Assembly (NCBI GenBank): GCA_947258845.1
Contig: CAMYJZ010000015.1
Coordinates: forward strand, 1 to 45,836
Direction of reading: 5' to 3'
Source: an uncultured Ectothiorhodospiraceae bacterium
GTDB taxonomy: Bacteria; Pseudomonadota; Gammaproteobacteria; UBA9214
Length of the DNA stretch: 45,836 nt
Shown here: in pieces, positions 1 to 8,800 of the stretch
Layout: the number at the start of each line of letters is the position of its first letter
Numbering within the stretch: position 1 is the first letter of the stretch
Position numbers and translations under genes: made by a program
Notes under the pieces: model-generated
The model's input: the letters and a program-made list of their open reading frames with translations, nothing else
The model's database searches: none
What the model was told of the DNA's origin: nothing

Positions 1-456
1 CACGCTGACCTGGCGGCGGGCCGGATCGATCACCAGACCGTTGATCTCGACGGGTTCGGGTTGCACGTCCGGTCGGGCTGCCTGCGCCTGTTCCGAACGT
101 CGGATGATGGCCTTGACCCGGGCCATCAGCTCCATGATGGAGAACGGCTTGGTGAGGTAGTCATCGGCACCCAGTTCCAGGCCCAGCACCCGGTCCAGTT
201 CCGTGGATTTCGCGGTCAACATCAGGACAGGCGTGAGGTTGGAGGCTGCCCGCAGCTGCCGGCACACCTCCAGCCCGTCCAGCCCGGGCAACATCAGGTC
301 CAGGATGACCAGCTTGTACTCACCACTGCGGGCACGCGCCAGCCCGCGATGGCCATTCGCGGCGACATCCACCTCATAGGACAGGTCCTGCAAATGCAGC
401 TGTACCAGGTGGGCGATATCATGGTTGTCTTCGATGACAAGGATGCGGTGAGGCAT
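1..456 (-). CDS. OmpR/PhoB-family response regulator (partial, 3' end outside window)
   Basis: The first 152 codons are present; the gene runs off the left edge. The N-terminal receiver domain (about residues 1-120) has the acidic pair in VIEDN, the phosphoacceptor Asp in LVILDLMLPGLDG, a switch Thr in MLTAKS and the Lys in LTKPF. It is followed by a linker and the first strands of what should be a winged-helix DNA-binding domain (EINGLVIDPARRQVSV). It should be a transcription regulator phosphorylated by a sensor kinase, probably encoded beyond the edge. The start is the ATG at 456, preceded by a G-rich stretch about 9 bases upstream. Which regulon it controls cannot be told. Confidence 0.9.
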   Translation of the reverse strand, partial: MPHRILVIEDNHDIAHLVQLHLQDLSYEVDVAANGHRGLARARSGEYKLVILDLMLPGLDGLEVCRQLRAASNLTPVLMLTAKSTELDRVLGLELGADDYLTKPFSIMELMARVKAIIRRSEQAQAARPDVQPEPVEINGLVIDPARRQVSV

Positions 457-790
457 ATGCAGACACCCCCATTACGTGGATTTGCTAACTGACCCGGTCA
501 GTATCTTTTCCAATATTAGGCATGGACCTGTAACAGAAGTATCACGCAGGGGGATTTGGGTGGATTCTGGAACCCGCCCGGGATTGATATCGAGGACGGT
601 GCCTTCCTCCGGCGCCAGGCTGCCATAGACGTGTGAGTACGTGAGGAGGTAAAAAGTTTCATTCGGGTACGGCAGTACCATGTAAACAGCTGCCCGTGAT
701 CTGCCGGGCAGGGCCTGATACGCACAACCGCGGGCACAGCGATTAATCGCCGGGTACGCAACTTGGTTAAAACGACGTATCGGTCTTCTT
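457..790. other. Intergenic region without a convincing gene
   Basis: This 334-base stretch separates the response regulator from the zinc-ribbon gene. Apart from the palindrome at 488-502, nothing could be identified. A 69-codon minus-strand reading frame (472-681) has no recognisable domain and is not called. Confidence 0.5.
488..502. promoter_or_regulatory. Perfect inverted repeat upstream of the response regulator
   Basis: ACTGAC and GTCAGT arms, separated by CCG, lie about 32 bases before the response-regulator start. There is no T-run, so it is more like an operator than a terminator. That it binds a protein, perhaps the regulator itself, is inference. Confidence 0.35.
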
Positions 791-1024
791 CTACGCCCCG
801 GGTGGTGCGGAGACCTTCCAGCGCCGGCCGCATTGCGGACACACCGGGCGCACGGCCATTAAAGCCCAGGCGCTGATGGCAATCGACGGCAGCAGCAGGA
901 AGGGCCAGAAGCCCGCCGTCAGGAAACCCAGTGGCACCAGCCAGACCAGCAGCGCCAGCCACAGCAGCCAGGCGGGTTGCAGGCGCGGCCGGCCGCGGTA
1001 TTCGCAGTGCGGGCAGTCCTTCAC
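791..1024 (-). CDS. Small zinc-ribbon membrane protein
   Basis: A 77-residue protein with CxxC near the N-terminus (CPHC, residues 4-7) and another near the C-terminus (CPQC, about 63-66). Between them are two hydrophobic segments (about 18-36 and 40-58). The two CxxC pairs could together bind one zinc, folding the ends together on the cytoplasmic face of a membrane hairpin. It starts 15 bases after the ybbP stop on the same strand, so it is probably the last gene of the ybbA-ybbP unit. No family name is recognised. A role in assembly or quality control of the transporter would be a guess. Confidence 0.65.
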   Translation of the reverse strand: MKDCPHCEYRGRPRLQPAWLLWLALLVWLVPLGFLTAGFWPFLLLPSIAISAWALMAVRPVCPQCGRRWKVSAPPGA

Positions 1025-1039
1025 GCTGAGACCACCGCG

Positions 1040-3538
1040 TCAGCGCTCGCGCAGCAGCAGCACCGGGCTGCGTTCCACCACCGGGCGGGTACCGCGATAA
1101 CCCGCCGCCCCGATCAGCACCGCACCCGTCAACGGCGCGGCAATCCACACCGGCCACTTGAAGCTGTAGTCGAAGTGCAGCACCTGGCTGTACAGCACCC
1201 AGGCCAGGCACTCCGTGCCGATGGCGGCGACCAGCCCGGCCAGTGCACCCAGGGTGATGAACTCGACCAGGTGACCGCTGCGCAGCTGGCGGCGGCTGGC
1301 GCCGAGGGCGCGCAGCAAGGCACCCTCGTAGAGCCGTTCGTCGAGGCTGGCCTGCAGGGCGGCAAACAGCACCGCAAAGCCGGCCAGCAGCACGAACAGC
1401 AGCACGTACTCGACGGCCAGCGTCACCTGGCGGAAAATGCGTTCCACCTGCGCAAGGATCAGGTCCATCTCCAGCACGGTGATGGACGGGTAGTTGCGTA
1501 CCAGCTCGATGAGCATCGGCTTGTCGCCGGGCGGCAGGTGGAAGCTGGTCATCCAGGTGGCCGCGAAACGCTCGATCACGCCAGGCGGAAACACCATGTA
1601 AAAATTCGGCCGGAATGAATCCCACTGTACGCTGCGAATGCTGGCCACGCGCGCAGTGAACACCTCGTCACCGACCGTGAAGCCGAGATAGTCATCGACC
1701 TCGATGCCGAGCCGCTCCGCCAGCTTCGACTCCACCGACACCAGCGGCCGGCCGGCGTCCCCCGCCCGCCACCAGCGCCCGCTGAGGATGCGGTTGTCCT
1801 CCTGCAGTTCGGTGGTCCAGGTAAAATTGAGTTCGCGGTTGAGGGCGTTATCGGACTGCGCCTCCTTGGTGACGGCCTGGCGCACGGGCGCATCGTTGAT
1901 CGTCACCAGGCGGCCGCGCACCATGGGATAGATCCGGGTGGTCTCGACGGCGTGTGCGGCCATGAACCCGCGCACGGCCTCGACCTCCTCCGGCATGATA
2001 TTGATGGCGAAGTGGTTCGGCACATCCACCGGCAGCTGGCTCTGCCAGGTACTCAGCAGATCGCTGCGCACCAGGGCGATCACCGCCATCGCCATCAGCG
2101 CCAGTCCGAAGGCGAGGATCTGGCTGACACTGGCCCGGCGGCGGCGCCACAGGTTGTTGAGCCCGAAGCGCCAGGCCACGCCCACCCGCGTGTGCAGGCG
2201 CCGACCCAGCGCCAGCAGGATAAACCCGAGCAGGCCGAGCACGGCGCTGGCCGCGGCTCCGCCGGCCAGCGCCGCCAGGGTCAGCTTGGCATTGCCCGTG
2301 TAGCGCCACATCAACAACAGTACCGCGGTGATGGCCGCACCGTAGACCAGCCAGGCATTACCGGTCAGCGGTGACAGCTCACGCCGCAGCACGCGCAGCG
2401 GCGACACATCCTTGAGGCGCAGTACCGGCGGCAGGGCAAACCCGGCCAGCACCACCAGGCCGGTAAGCAATCCCGCCAGCACCGGCCAGGCGCTGGTGGC
2501 CGATGGCGCCATGGGCAGCAGCTCCGCCAGCAGCGCCAGCAGGCCCTGCTGTGCCAGCCACCCCAGCAGGCAACCCGCGGCACTGGCCAGCAGCCCCAGC
2601 ACCAGCAGCTGCGCGAGATACAGGGCCAGCAGGTCGCGTTGCGTGGCCCCCAGGCAGCGCAGCATCGCGCTCATGTCGAAATGGCGTTCGCTGTAGCGGC
2701 GCGCGGCCATGGCGATGGCGACGCCCGCCAGCACGATGGCCGCCATGATCGCCAGGCCGAGGAAGCGCTCGGCGCGTTCCAGCGCGCTGCCAACGGCGCG
2801 CCTGCCCTCCTGCACCCCGATCAGCCGGTGGCTCGGACCGAGGCGCGGTTTCAGCCAGCCGCGGTAGCGTGCGATATCCTGTTCCGCCCCGGCGAACAGG
2901 TACTGGTAGGTCAGGCGGCTGCCGGGCTGTACCACCCCGGTGGCGGGCACGTCGGCCAGGTTCATCAGCAGCCGCGGGGCCACCCCGAAGGGACTGCCGG
3001 CCTGACCCGGCTCGAAGGTCAGCACCTTGCGGATCAGCAGTGTGCGTTCGCCCACGGTCAGGCTATCACCGCTGTTCAGTCCGAGACGGGTCAGCAGACG
3101 CGGTGCGGCCCAGGCCTCGCCGACGACGGGGATGCCGGTGTCCTCGGCATCGGTCAGAAACGGCCCCGCCGCCGTGCGCAGACGGCCGCGCAGCGGGAAG
3201 CCGGCCTCGACCGCCCGCACCCCGCCCAGCTGCAGCTGGTCACCGGCGACCAGCACGCTGGAAAACTTGAGGGCCTCACTGGTGCCCAGCCCCGTCTCCC
3301 GGGCCTCTGCCAGCCACTCGGCCGCGACGGGGCGCGGGCTCTCCAGCACCAGGTCGGCACCGAGAAAATCGGCCGACTGGTTGACCATGCCGCGGCCCAG
3401 CCTGTCAGTGAAAAAGCCGATCGCGGTACTGGCCGCCACCGCGATGATGATGGCGGCGCTGAGGATCCGCAGTTCCCCGGCGCGCCAGTCGCGCGCCAGC
3501 AGGCGCATGGCCAGGCGCCAGCGGGTCGCGTGGTTCAC
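1040..3538 (-). CDS. ybbP: ABC transporter permease, YbbP type (FtsX/MacB-like)
   Basis: An 832-residue inner-membrane permease with two FtsX-type units. One membrane helix (about 20-42) precedes a periplasmic region. Helices follow at about 260-380, then a second block at about 400-490, another large extracytoplasmic domain, and a final three-helix FtsX domain (about 710-815). Length and layout fit the YbbP family, which pairs with the ATPase YbbA. The start is a GTG at 3538 that overlaps the ybbA stop by four bases (GTGA), indicating translational coupling. The substrate is not settled for the family. Linkage to tesA suggests lipids or other hydrophobic molecules. Confidence 0.92.
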   Translation of the reverse strand: MNHATRWRLAMRLLARDWRAGELRILSAAIIIAVAASTAIGFFTDRLGRGMVNQSADFLGADLVLESPRPVAAEWLAEARETGLGTSEALKFSSVLVAGDQLQLGGVRAVEAGFPLRGRLRTAAGPFLTDAEDTGIPVVGEAWAAPRLLTRLGLNSGDSLTVGERTLLIRKVLTFEPGQAGSPFGVAPRLLMNLADVPATGVVQPGSRLTYQYLFAGAEQDIARYRGWLKPRLGPSHRLIGVQEGRRAVGSALERAERFLGLAIMAAIVLAGVAIAMAARRYSERHFDMSAMLRCLGATQRDLLALYLAQLLVLGLLASAAGCLLGWLAQQGLLALLAELLPMAPSATSAWPVLAGLLTGLVVLAGFALPPVLRLKDVSPLRVLRRELSPLTGNAWLVYGAAITAVLLLMWRYTGNAKLTLAALAGGAAASAVLGLLGFILLALGRRLHTRVGVAWRFGLNNLWRRRRASVSQILAFGLALMAMAVIALVRSDLLSTWQSQLPVDVPNHFAINIMPEEVEAVRGFMAAHAVETTRIYPMVRGRLVTINDAPVRQAVTKEAQSDNALNRELNFTWTTELQEDNRILSGRWWRAGDAGRPLVSVESKLAERLGIEVDDYLGFTVGDEVFTARVASIRSVQWDSFRPNFYMVFPPGVIERFAATWMTSFHLPPGDKPMLIELVRNYPSITVLEMDLILAQVERIFRQVTLAVEYVLLFVLLAGFAVLFAALQASLDERLYEGALLRALGASRRQLRSGHLVEFITLGALAGLVAAIGTECLAWVLYSQVLHFDYSFKWPVWIAAPLTGAVLIGAAGYRGTRPVVERSPVLLLRER

Positions 3539-4233
3539 GGTGTGTTGCTCGCGGCCATGATGCGCCCGGCCTCCAGTCGGATGTGGCGTTCGCAGCGCGC
3601 TGCCAGCGCCTCGTCGTGGGTCACCAGCACCAGCGTGGTGTGGTGCTCGCGGTTGAGCTCGAACAGCAGATCGATGACCGTTTCACCGGTGCTGCTGTCG
3701 AGGTTGCCGGTGGGTTCGTCGGCAAACAGGATGGCCGGCTGCATCGAAAAGGCGCGTGCGATGGCGACGCGCTGCTGCTCCCCGCCCGAGAGCTGCTTGG
3801 GGTAATGGGTCAGCCGCCCGGCCAGCCCGACGCGCTCCAGCAGCTGCATGGCCTGCGCGCGCGGCCGGTCTGCAGCCGCCAGTTCCAGCGGCAGCATGAC
3901 GTTCTCCAGCGCGGTCAGGCCAGGCAGCAACTGGAACGACTGGAACACGAAGCCCACCAGCAGGCCGCGCACCTGCGCGCGACCGTCCTCGTCAAGGGCA
4001 TTCATGTGGTGACCCGCGAGCCGAACATCGCCACTGCTGGGCAGGTCGAGACCGGCGAGCAGACCCAGCAACGTGGATTTCCCGGAACCCGAGACACCGA
4101 CAATGGCCACGGCCTCGCCGCCCTGGATCTGCAGATCGATATCCGTGAGGATGTCCAGCGGCCCCGCCGCGGTGTCTACGCGCTTGCCCAGGCCGCTTGC
4201 CGCGACCATGATGCTATGCTGTTCACTTGTCAT
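3535..4233 (-). CDS. ybbA: ABC transporter ATP-binding protein, YbbA type
   Basis: A 232-residue ATPase of the LolD/MacB class. It has the Walker A motif GVSGSGKST, the signature LSGGEQQR, Walker B ILFADEPTGNLD and the switch His in LVTHD. It should power the YbbP permease encoded directly downstream. The start taken is the ATG at 4233 (MTSEQHS), with an AGGA about 11 bases upstream. An internal ATG at 4209 (MVAASGLGKR) is a possible alternative without a ribosome site. The chosen start overlaps the divergent tesA start codon by two bases. A longer upstream frame exists but would run through the tesA signal peptide and is rejected. Confidence 0.93.
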   Translation of the reverse strand: MTSEQHSIMVAASGLGKRVDTAAGPLDILTDIDLQIQGGEAVAIVGVSGSGKSTLLGLLAGLDLPSSGDVRLAGHHMNALDEDGRAQVRGLLVGFVFQSFQLLPGLTALENVMLPLELAAADRPRAQAMQLLERVGLAGRLTHYPKQLSGGEQQRVAIARAFSMQPAILFADEPTGNLDSSTGETVIDLLFELNREHHTTLVLVTHDEALAARCERHIRLEAGRIMAASNTP

Positions 4234-4852
4234 GAAACTTCGCTTCCTGTTACTGCTGTTGTGTACCTTTGCCTGCCCGCTGCGCCTCGCGGCGGCAGAC
4301 ACGCTGCTGATTGTCGGTGACAGCCTGAGTGCGGCCTACGGTATGCCCGTGGACCAGGGCTGGGTGGCCCTGCTGCAACAGCGACTCGCCGCTGAAAACC
4401 CCGGGGTCACACTCGTCAATGCCAGCATCAGTGGCGACACCACCGCGGGTGCGCGTGCCCGGCTGCCAGAGACTATCACACGCCACCGGCCTGAGATCGT
4501 CATCCTCCAGCTGGGCGGCAATGACGGCCTGCGCGGGCTGTCGCTGGAGGCGATGAAAGACAACCTGGCTGCGATGATAAGCACTGCCCGCGAACACGCT
4601 GCACGGGTGCTGCTGATCGGCGTCCAGCTACCGCCCAATTACGGCCCGCGCTACACCGGCCGGTTTGAGGCCATCTACCGGGAGCTGGCGGCGGAAAACG
4701 GGGTGGCATTGCTGCCGTCGCTGGTCGCGGGTATCGGCACCGAACACGAACTGATGCAGGCCGACGGGATCCACCCGAATCACGATGCCCAGGCCCGGAT
4801 GGCGGCCCGGGTGCACGAGTACCTCTTGCCGCTTCTGGAAAACAGCCCGTAA
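4232..4852 (+). CDS. tesA: Periplasmic thioesterase I / lysophospholipase L1 (SGNH hydrolase)
   Basis: A 206-residue exported esterase. A signal peptide (hydrophobic run about residues 4-22, cleavage near LAAA) precedes the four SGNH blocks. These are GDSLSAAYG with the nucleophile Ser, the Gly of block II (ASISGDTT), GGNDGLRG with the oxyanion Asn, and DGIHPN with catalytic Asp and His. The family hydrolyses acyl-CoA thioesters and lysophospholipids in the periplasm. It is divergent from ybbA, an arrangement also found in E. coli. No good ribosome site precedes the ATG. A short hairpin (GGTGC/GCACC, 4853-4869) follows the stop but lacks a T-run. Confidence 0.95.
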   Translation: MKLRFLLLLLCTFACPLRLAAADTLLIVGDSLSAAYGMPVDQGWVALLQQRLAAENPGVTLVNASISGDTTAGARARLPETITRHRPEIVILQLGGNDGLRGLSLEAMKDNLAAMISTAREHAARVLLIGVQLPPNYGPRYTGRFEAIYRELAAENGVALLPSLVAGIGTEHELMQADGIHPNHDAQARMAARVHEYLLPLLENSP

Positions 4853-4932
4853 GGTGCGCTGTGTGCACCGGTAGGCATGCGATTACTATTGAACTATGGT
4901 GCGTATAACACACCATACGCATGGAAACTGAA

Positions 4933-5013
4933 GGAGCGCCTCGTTTATGCCTGGCGCTTAATCGGGTGCAGGCGCGATACACACTCAAAAGAATCGCGCC
5001 TGCGAGGCGCTCC
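4933..5013. repeat. Palindromic intergenic repeat A
   Basis: An 81-bp element with two nested pairs of perfect 11-bp arms: GGAGCGCCTCG (4933-4943) with CGAGGCGCTCC (5003-5013), and GCAGGCGCGAT (4968-4978) with ATCGCGCCTGC (4993-5003). Its left half recurs in reverse orientation at 5809-5856. This looks like a REP/MITE-type extragenic repeat. It lies between tesA and the thiamine-binding-type gene, where no other feature is seen. Confidence 0.8.
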
Positions 5014-5070
5014 TACCGGGATAGCCGGGCAGGTTGGACAAAGGCGCGTCTGCGCGTGCCCAACAAGCTA

Positions 5071-5349
5071 TTACAGCCGTTTGCCCGCCAGGGTCGGCGC
5101 CTTGTCGGTGCGCGTCTCCAGCTTCAGGTAACTGACCAGGCGCACCGCGCCCCCGGCGTGCAGTGCGGTGTGCACGTTTTGCACGGCGGTCAGGATGTCG
5201 TCGAGTTCCCCCTCGATGTTGGTGCCCGAGGCGTGGGTCTCGACGATAAACGGGCAGGCCTCGAGGATCTCGACGACCCGCTTTATCTCGCGGCGCACGG
5301 AGACGCCGGCACCGATCGGTACGACCTGTAATTCAGCGGTTGCCTGCAT
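5071..5349 (-). CDS. MTH1187/YqgV-type thiamine-binding protein (DUF77)
   Basis: A 92-residue single-domain protein matching the MTH1187/YqgV family: a conserved N-terminal strand with VVPIGAG, the VSVRREIKRVVEIL helix, then ETHASGTNIEGELDDIL. Members form small ferredoxin-like oligomers, and the family has been linked to thiamine or hydroxymethylpyrimidine binding. The ATG at 5349 is used, but no clear ribosome site is visible. It stands alone on the minus strand between two repeat-rich gaps, so its partner genes are unknown. Confidence 0.85.
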   Translation of the reverse strand: MQATAELQVVPIGAGVSVRREIKRVVEILEACPFIVETHASGTNIEGELDDILTAVQNVHTALHAGGAVRLVSYLKLETRTDKAPTLAGKRL

Positions 5350-5466
5350 GGGTAATGTTCATCCTGTGGTTGGTCATGATGGACAACATCATACGTTCAG
5401 CTGAGTAGATTGGGCAAAGGCGCGCCAGCGCCGTGCCCGACGATCTCCATGATGGGCATGCTGCGC

Positions 5467-5600
5467 TTTGCCTGCAGGGACGCAGGTAAGGAGCGTGAGC
5501 AGGGAGCGGAAGCTTTGCCTGCAGGGACGCAGGTAAGGAGCGTGAGCAGGGAGCGGAAGCTTTGGGACGCAGGTAAGGAGCGTGAGCAGGGAGCGGAAGC
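5467..5600. repeat. 47-bp tandem repeat, about three copies
   Basis: Copies 1 (5467-5513) and 2 (5514-5560) are identical over 47 bp. Copy 3 (5561-5600) lacks seven bases near its left end. A degenerate start of a fourth copy follows at 5601. The unit begins TTTGCCTGCAGGGACGCAGG. The period is not a multiple of three and no protein is suggested. There are no spacers, so it is not a CRISPR array. Confidence 0.9.
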
Positions 5601-5636
5601 TTTGCCTAGATGGGTGCAGGTAAGATCGTGGGTCGG

Positions 5637-5698
5637 GTCGGGCCATAAGGCCGTAACCCGACAATCGCAACGTCGGATTACGCTAATGCTAATCCGAC
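5637..5698. repeat. Two adjacent hairpin repeats (GTCGGG and GTCGGATTA types)
   Basis: Arms GTCGGG (5637-5642) and CCCGAC (5657-5662), with an inner GGCC/GGCC pair, form one stem. GTCGGATTA (5672-5680) and TAATCCGAC (5690-5698) form a second. From memory, GTCGGATTA palindromes are common intergenic repeats in proteobacteria. No gene is visible here. Confidence 0.7.
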
Positions 5699-5710
5699 CT
5701 ACGTCTTCTC

Positions 5711-5774
5711 CAGGAGCGGCCCCCTGGCCGCGATGTTGTCTCCAAACAATCGTGCCGAAGGCCGGCGCTCCTAC
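5711..5774. repeat. Palindromic intergenic repeat C
   Basis: An element of about 64 bp that begins CAGGAGCGGCC and ends GGCCGGCGCTCCTAC, so its ends are imperfect inverted copies. The terminal GCTCCTAC is shared with repeats A and B. It belongs to the same family of GTAGGAGC-ended palindromes and has no coding content. Confidence 0.7.
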
Positions 5775-5808
5775 ATGTGCACGGCAGGGCCTATTGCGCA
5801 CCGGCAAT

Positions 5809-5856
5809 ATCGCGCCTGCACCCGATAATCCGCCGGGCATAAACGAGGAGCTCCTA
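5809..5856. repeat. Half copy of repeat A in inverted orientation
   Basis: The reverse complement of 5809-5856 closely matches the left half of repeat A (4933-4978), sharing blocks such as CTCGTTTATGCC and ATCGGGTGCAGGCGCGAT. Its outer end, GTAGGAGC on the minus strand, contains the stop codon of the RND pump gene. Confidence 0.8.
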
Positions 5857-8800
5857 CGGGGATGCAACCGACGCCGTTCGCCGCCATTCCCGGATGTGCG
5901 TCAGTTCGTAGATCACCGGCACCAGCACCAGGCTCACCAGCATCGAGAATGTAAGCCCCGAGACAATGGTGATCGCCAGCGGACTGAGCATCTCCGAACC
6001 CTCGCCCAGACCGATCGCCAGCGGCAACATACCGACCACCGTGGTCAGGGTGGTCATCAGGATCGGTCGCAGCCGCAGACGCGCTGCCTCCAGGATGGCC
6101 TCGCGAACGGCGCTGCCGCGTTCGCGCATGATCTCGATGTACTCGACCAGCACGATGGCATTGTTCACCACGATACCGGCCAGCATGATCATGCCGAGCC
6201 ATACCGGCATGGAGACCGGCAGGCCGGCCAGGGTAATGCCGATGGCCACCCCCACCACGGTAAAGGGCACGCTCAGCAGGATGATAAAGGGATTGCGCAG
6301 CGATTCGTACTGGATAGCCATGACCACGAACACCAGGAACAGGGCCAGCAACAGCAATGTTCCCGTCAGTGACCGTCCCTCCTGCAGCGTCTCCCGCTCG
6401 CCGCCGTCGTAGCGGGTATACCCCGGCGGCATCACCAGGTCCTGCAGGCGTTCGTCGATGGCCTCCAGCATCGCACCCAGGGTAGTGCTCGTGGCTACCG
6501 TGGCGCTCACCTCGATAATGCGCTGCTGGTTGTCGCGCATGATCTCGGCGGCGGACTCGATCAGGTTCACCCGGGCGACGTCACCCAGGTAGATGGCCTT
6601 GCGTCCCTGTGCAGCCGGGAACAACAGCACCGACTCCAGGTCCTGCGGGTTGGCGGCCTCCACTGGCGGCAGGCGCAGGCGTACGTCGTAACTGCGGTCA
6701 CCCTCGATGAAATCCGTCACCAGCCTGCCTTCCAGCGCGATGCGCATGGCGTTGCCCACGTCCTCGACGTCGAGCCCCAGGATGCTGGCGCGTTCGCGGT
6801 CGATGTCGATGTTGATCTCGTGGTGCACCTCTTCCAGCGAATGCTTCAGGTTGCGCAGCCCCTCTACCGGTCTCAGGCGCAGCACGATGTCGTCGGCCAG
6901 CGCCTCGAGCTGCTCGAGTTCCGGACCCTGGATGCGAATGCTGATGTCATCGTCGCCGCGGCTGGTACGGATGCCGCGAATGCCGCGGGTGCGCATGCGC
7001 ACCTGTACGCCGGCCAGCTGTTTTTCCAGGATCACCTTGTTCATGCGCTTGATCCAGTCGTCGCTGCTGAAGTCACGCTGCGCCAGCGGCACCAGCTGCA
7101 CATTCAGGGTGCTGCGATTGGGGATCTGGCGTTCGGTGCGACCGAAGATAAAGCCGCCCACCAGGGTGAAGACGTGATCGACTTCCGCCTGGGCAGTGAA
7201 CAACTGTTCCAGCTCCTGCACGGTGCGATCCATTTCGTCCAGCGTCACCCCGGGATCGGTGGTGATACTGACCGAGATGCGGCCGTCATCCATGTCGGGC
7301 AGGAAGATCTGCTGGTTGCCGAGGAACACCTGGCTGGCCGGCACCAGCAGGGCGACAAATACCAGGATCACCAGGTAGGGCACGCGCAACAGGTGTTCGA
7401 CCAGGACGACATAGCGGCCCTGCATCCAGCGCACCACGGCATCGACCCTGAGCCGCAGCCGACCGCTCTCGGTGCTGCGCACCTTGGCCGCCAGCGCCGG
7501 GACCAGGGTCAGGGCAATGACCAGCGAGGACAGGATGGCGGCCGAGATGGTGTAGATCAACTCCCTGAACAGCAGCCCCGTCAGGCCGCCGATGAACAGG
7601 AACGGCAGCACCGCCGCCAGGTTGGTGCTGGTGGATGCGACGATGGCGCTGTTGACCTCCTCGGCGGCATGACGCCCGGCCTCCAGGGCCTCCTCGCCCT
7701 GGCACTGGTGACGGTAGATGTTCTCCAGCATGACAATGGTGTTGTCGACGATCAGGCCGACGCCCAGCGCCAGGCCACCCAGGGTCATGATATTGAGGGT
7801 TAGCCCGCCCATGCCCATGATGATGAAGGTCACCATAATGGCGATGGGAATGGCGCTGCCGATGATCAGGGTGCGGCGCAGGTTGCCGAGAAACACGAAC
7901 ACCACCAGCATCGCCAGCAGCGCGCCGCTACCCGCCGCCATGCCCGAATTCGTCAGCGCCTGGCGGATGTAGATCGACTGGTCGGCCACGTTGCGGACCT
8001 CGATATCGTCCGGCACCAGGTCCTGTTCGCGCAGCCAGGCCAGGCGCTTCTGCACTACATCGACCACCGCCACGGTGTTCGCCGTCGGCTGCTTCTGAAT
8101 CGACAGCTTGATCCCGGGCACCCCGTTGACGCGCACCCGCAGGCGCTCGTCCTCGTGGGTGTCGATAACCTCGGCGATCTCCTGCAGGTGGATGATGCCA
8201 CCGTCGGCGAGGGCGAGCGGCAGTTCGGCGATCTGTTCAACGCGGGTAAAGCGGCCGCTGATGCGTCCCGACAATTCCTGGCGCGACATCTTCAGGCGCC
8301 CCGCCGGGTCCTCGCGGTTGCCGCGCTGCAGGGCATCGATGATGTCTTCCATGTCGAGGCCCACGCCGGCGAGGCGCTGCTGATCGGGCAGTATCTGTAT
8401 CTCGCGAATCAGTCCGCCACCGACCTCCGCGGCGGCCACCCCGGGCAGGGTCAGGAACCACTTGCCGAACACGTCATCCACCCAGCTGCGCAGCTCGACG
8501 GGGTCACGCAACGGCGAGCTGACCACCAGTTCCAGCACCGCGATCTGGGACGGGTCGCGCTTGTAGATGATGGGCGGGTCCGCGGTATCGGGCAGGAAGC
8601 GCTTGGCGCGGTCGAGGCGGGTACTGGCATCGCGCAGCGCGACATCGATGTCCTTGCCGTACTCGAATGACAGGTCGACGGACACCGAGCCCTCGCCGGT
8701 GCGCGACTGCACGCTGATGGCGTCCTCGGTAATGGCCAGCTGTTCCTCCAGCTGGCGGGTGAACTGGTCCTCCATCACCGTCGCCGGGACACCGGGGCTC

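Noticed and set aside
528-545. PhoB-box-like sequence CTGTAAC-N4-GTATCAC
   Set aside because: Only about 5 of 7 matches in each half and on the strand opposite to the gene; chance is likely.
472-681. 69-codon minus-strand frame upstream of the response regulator
   Set aside because: No domain, no ribosome site and no neighbour logic; too short to support.
516-1625. 369-codon minus-strand frame
   Set aside because: It lies in another frame of ybbP and over the zinc-ribbon gene; composition is the Ala/Arg/Gly-rich type of GC-rich shadow frames.
4853-4869. Terminator hairpin after tesA
   Set aside because: Only a 5-bp stem and no run of T, so a rho-independent terminator cannot be claimed.
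5467-5600. CRISPR-like array
   Set aside because: Units are directly adjacent with no unique spacers and only three copies.
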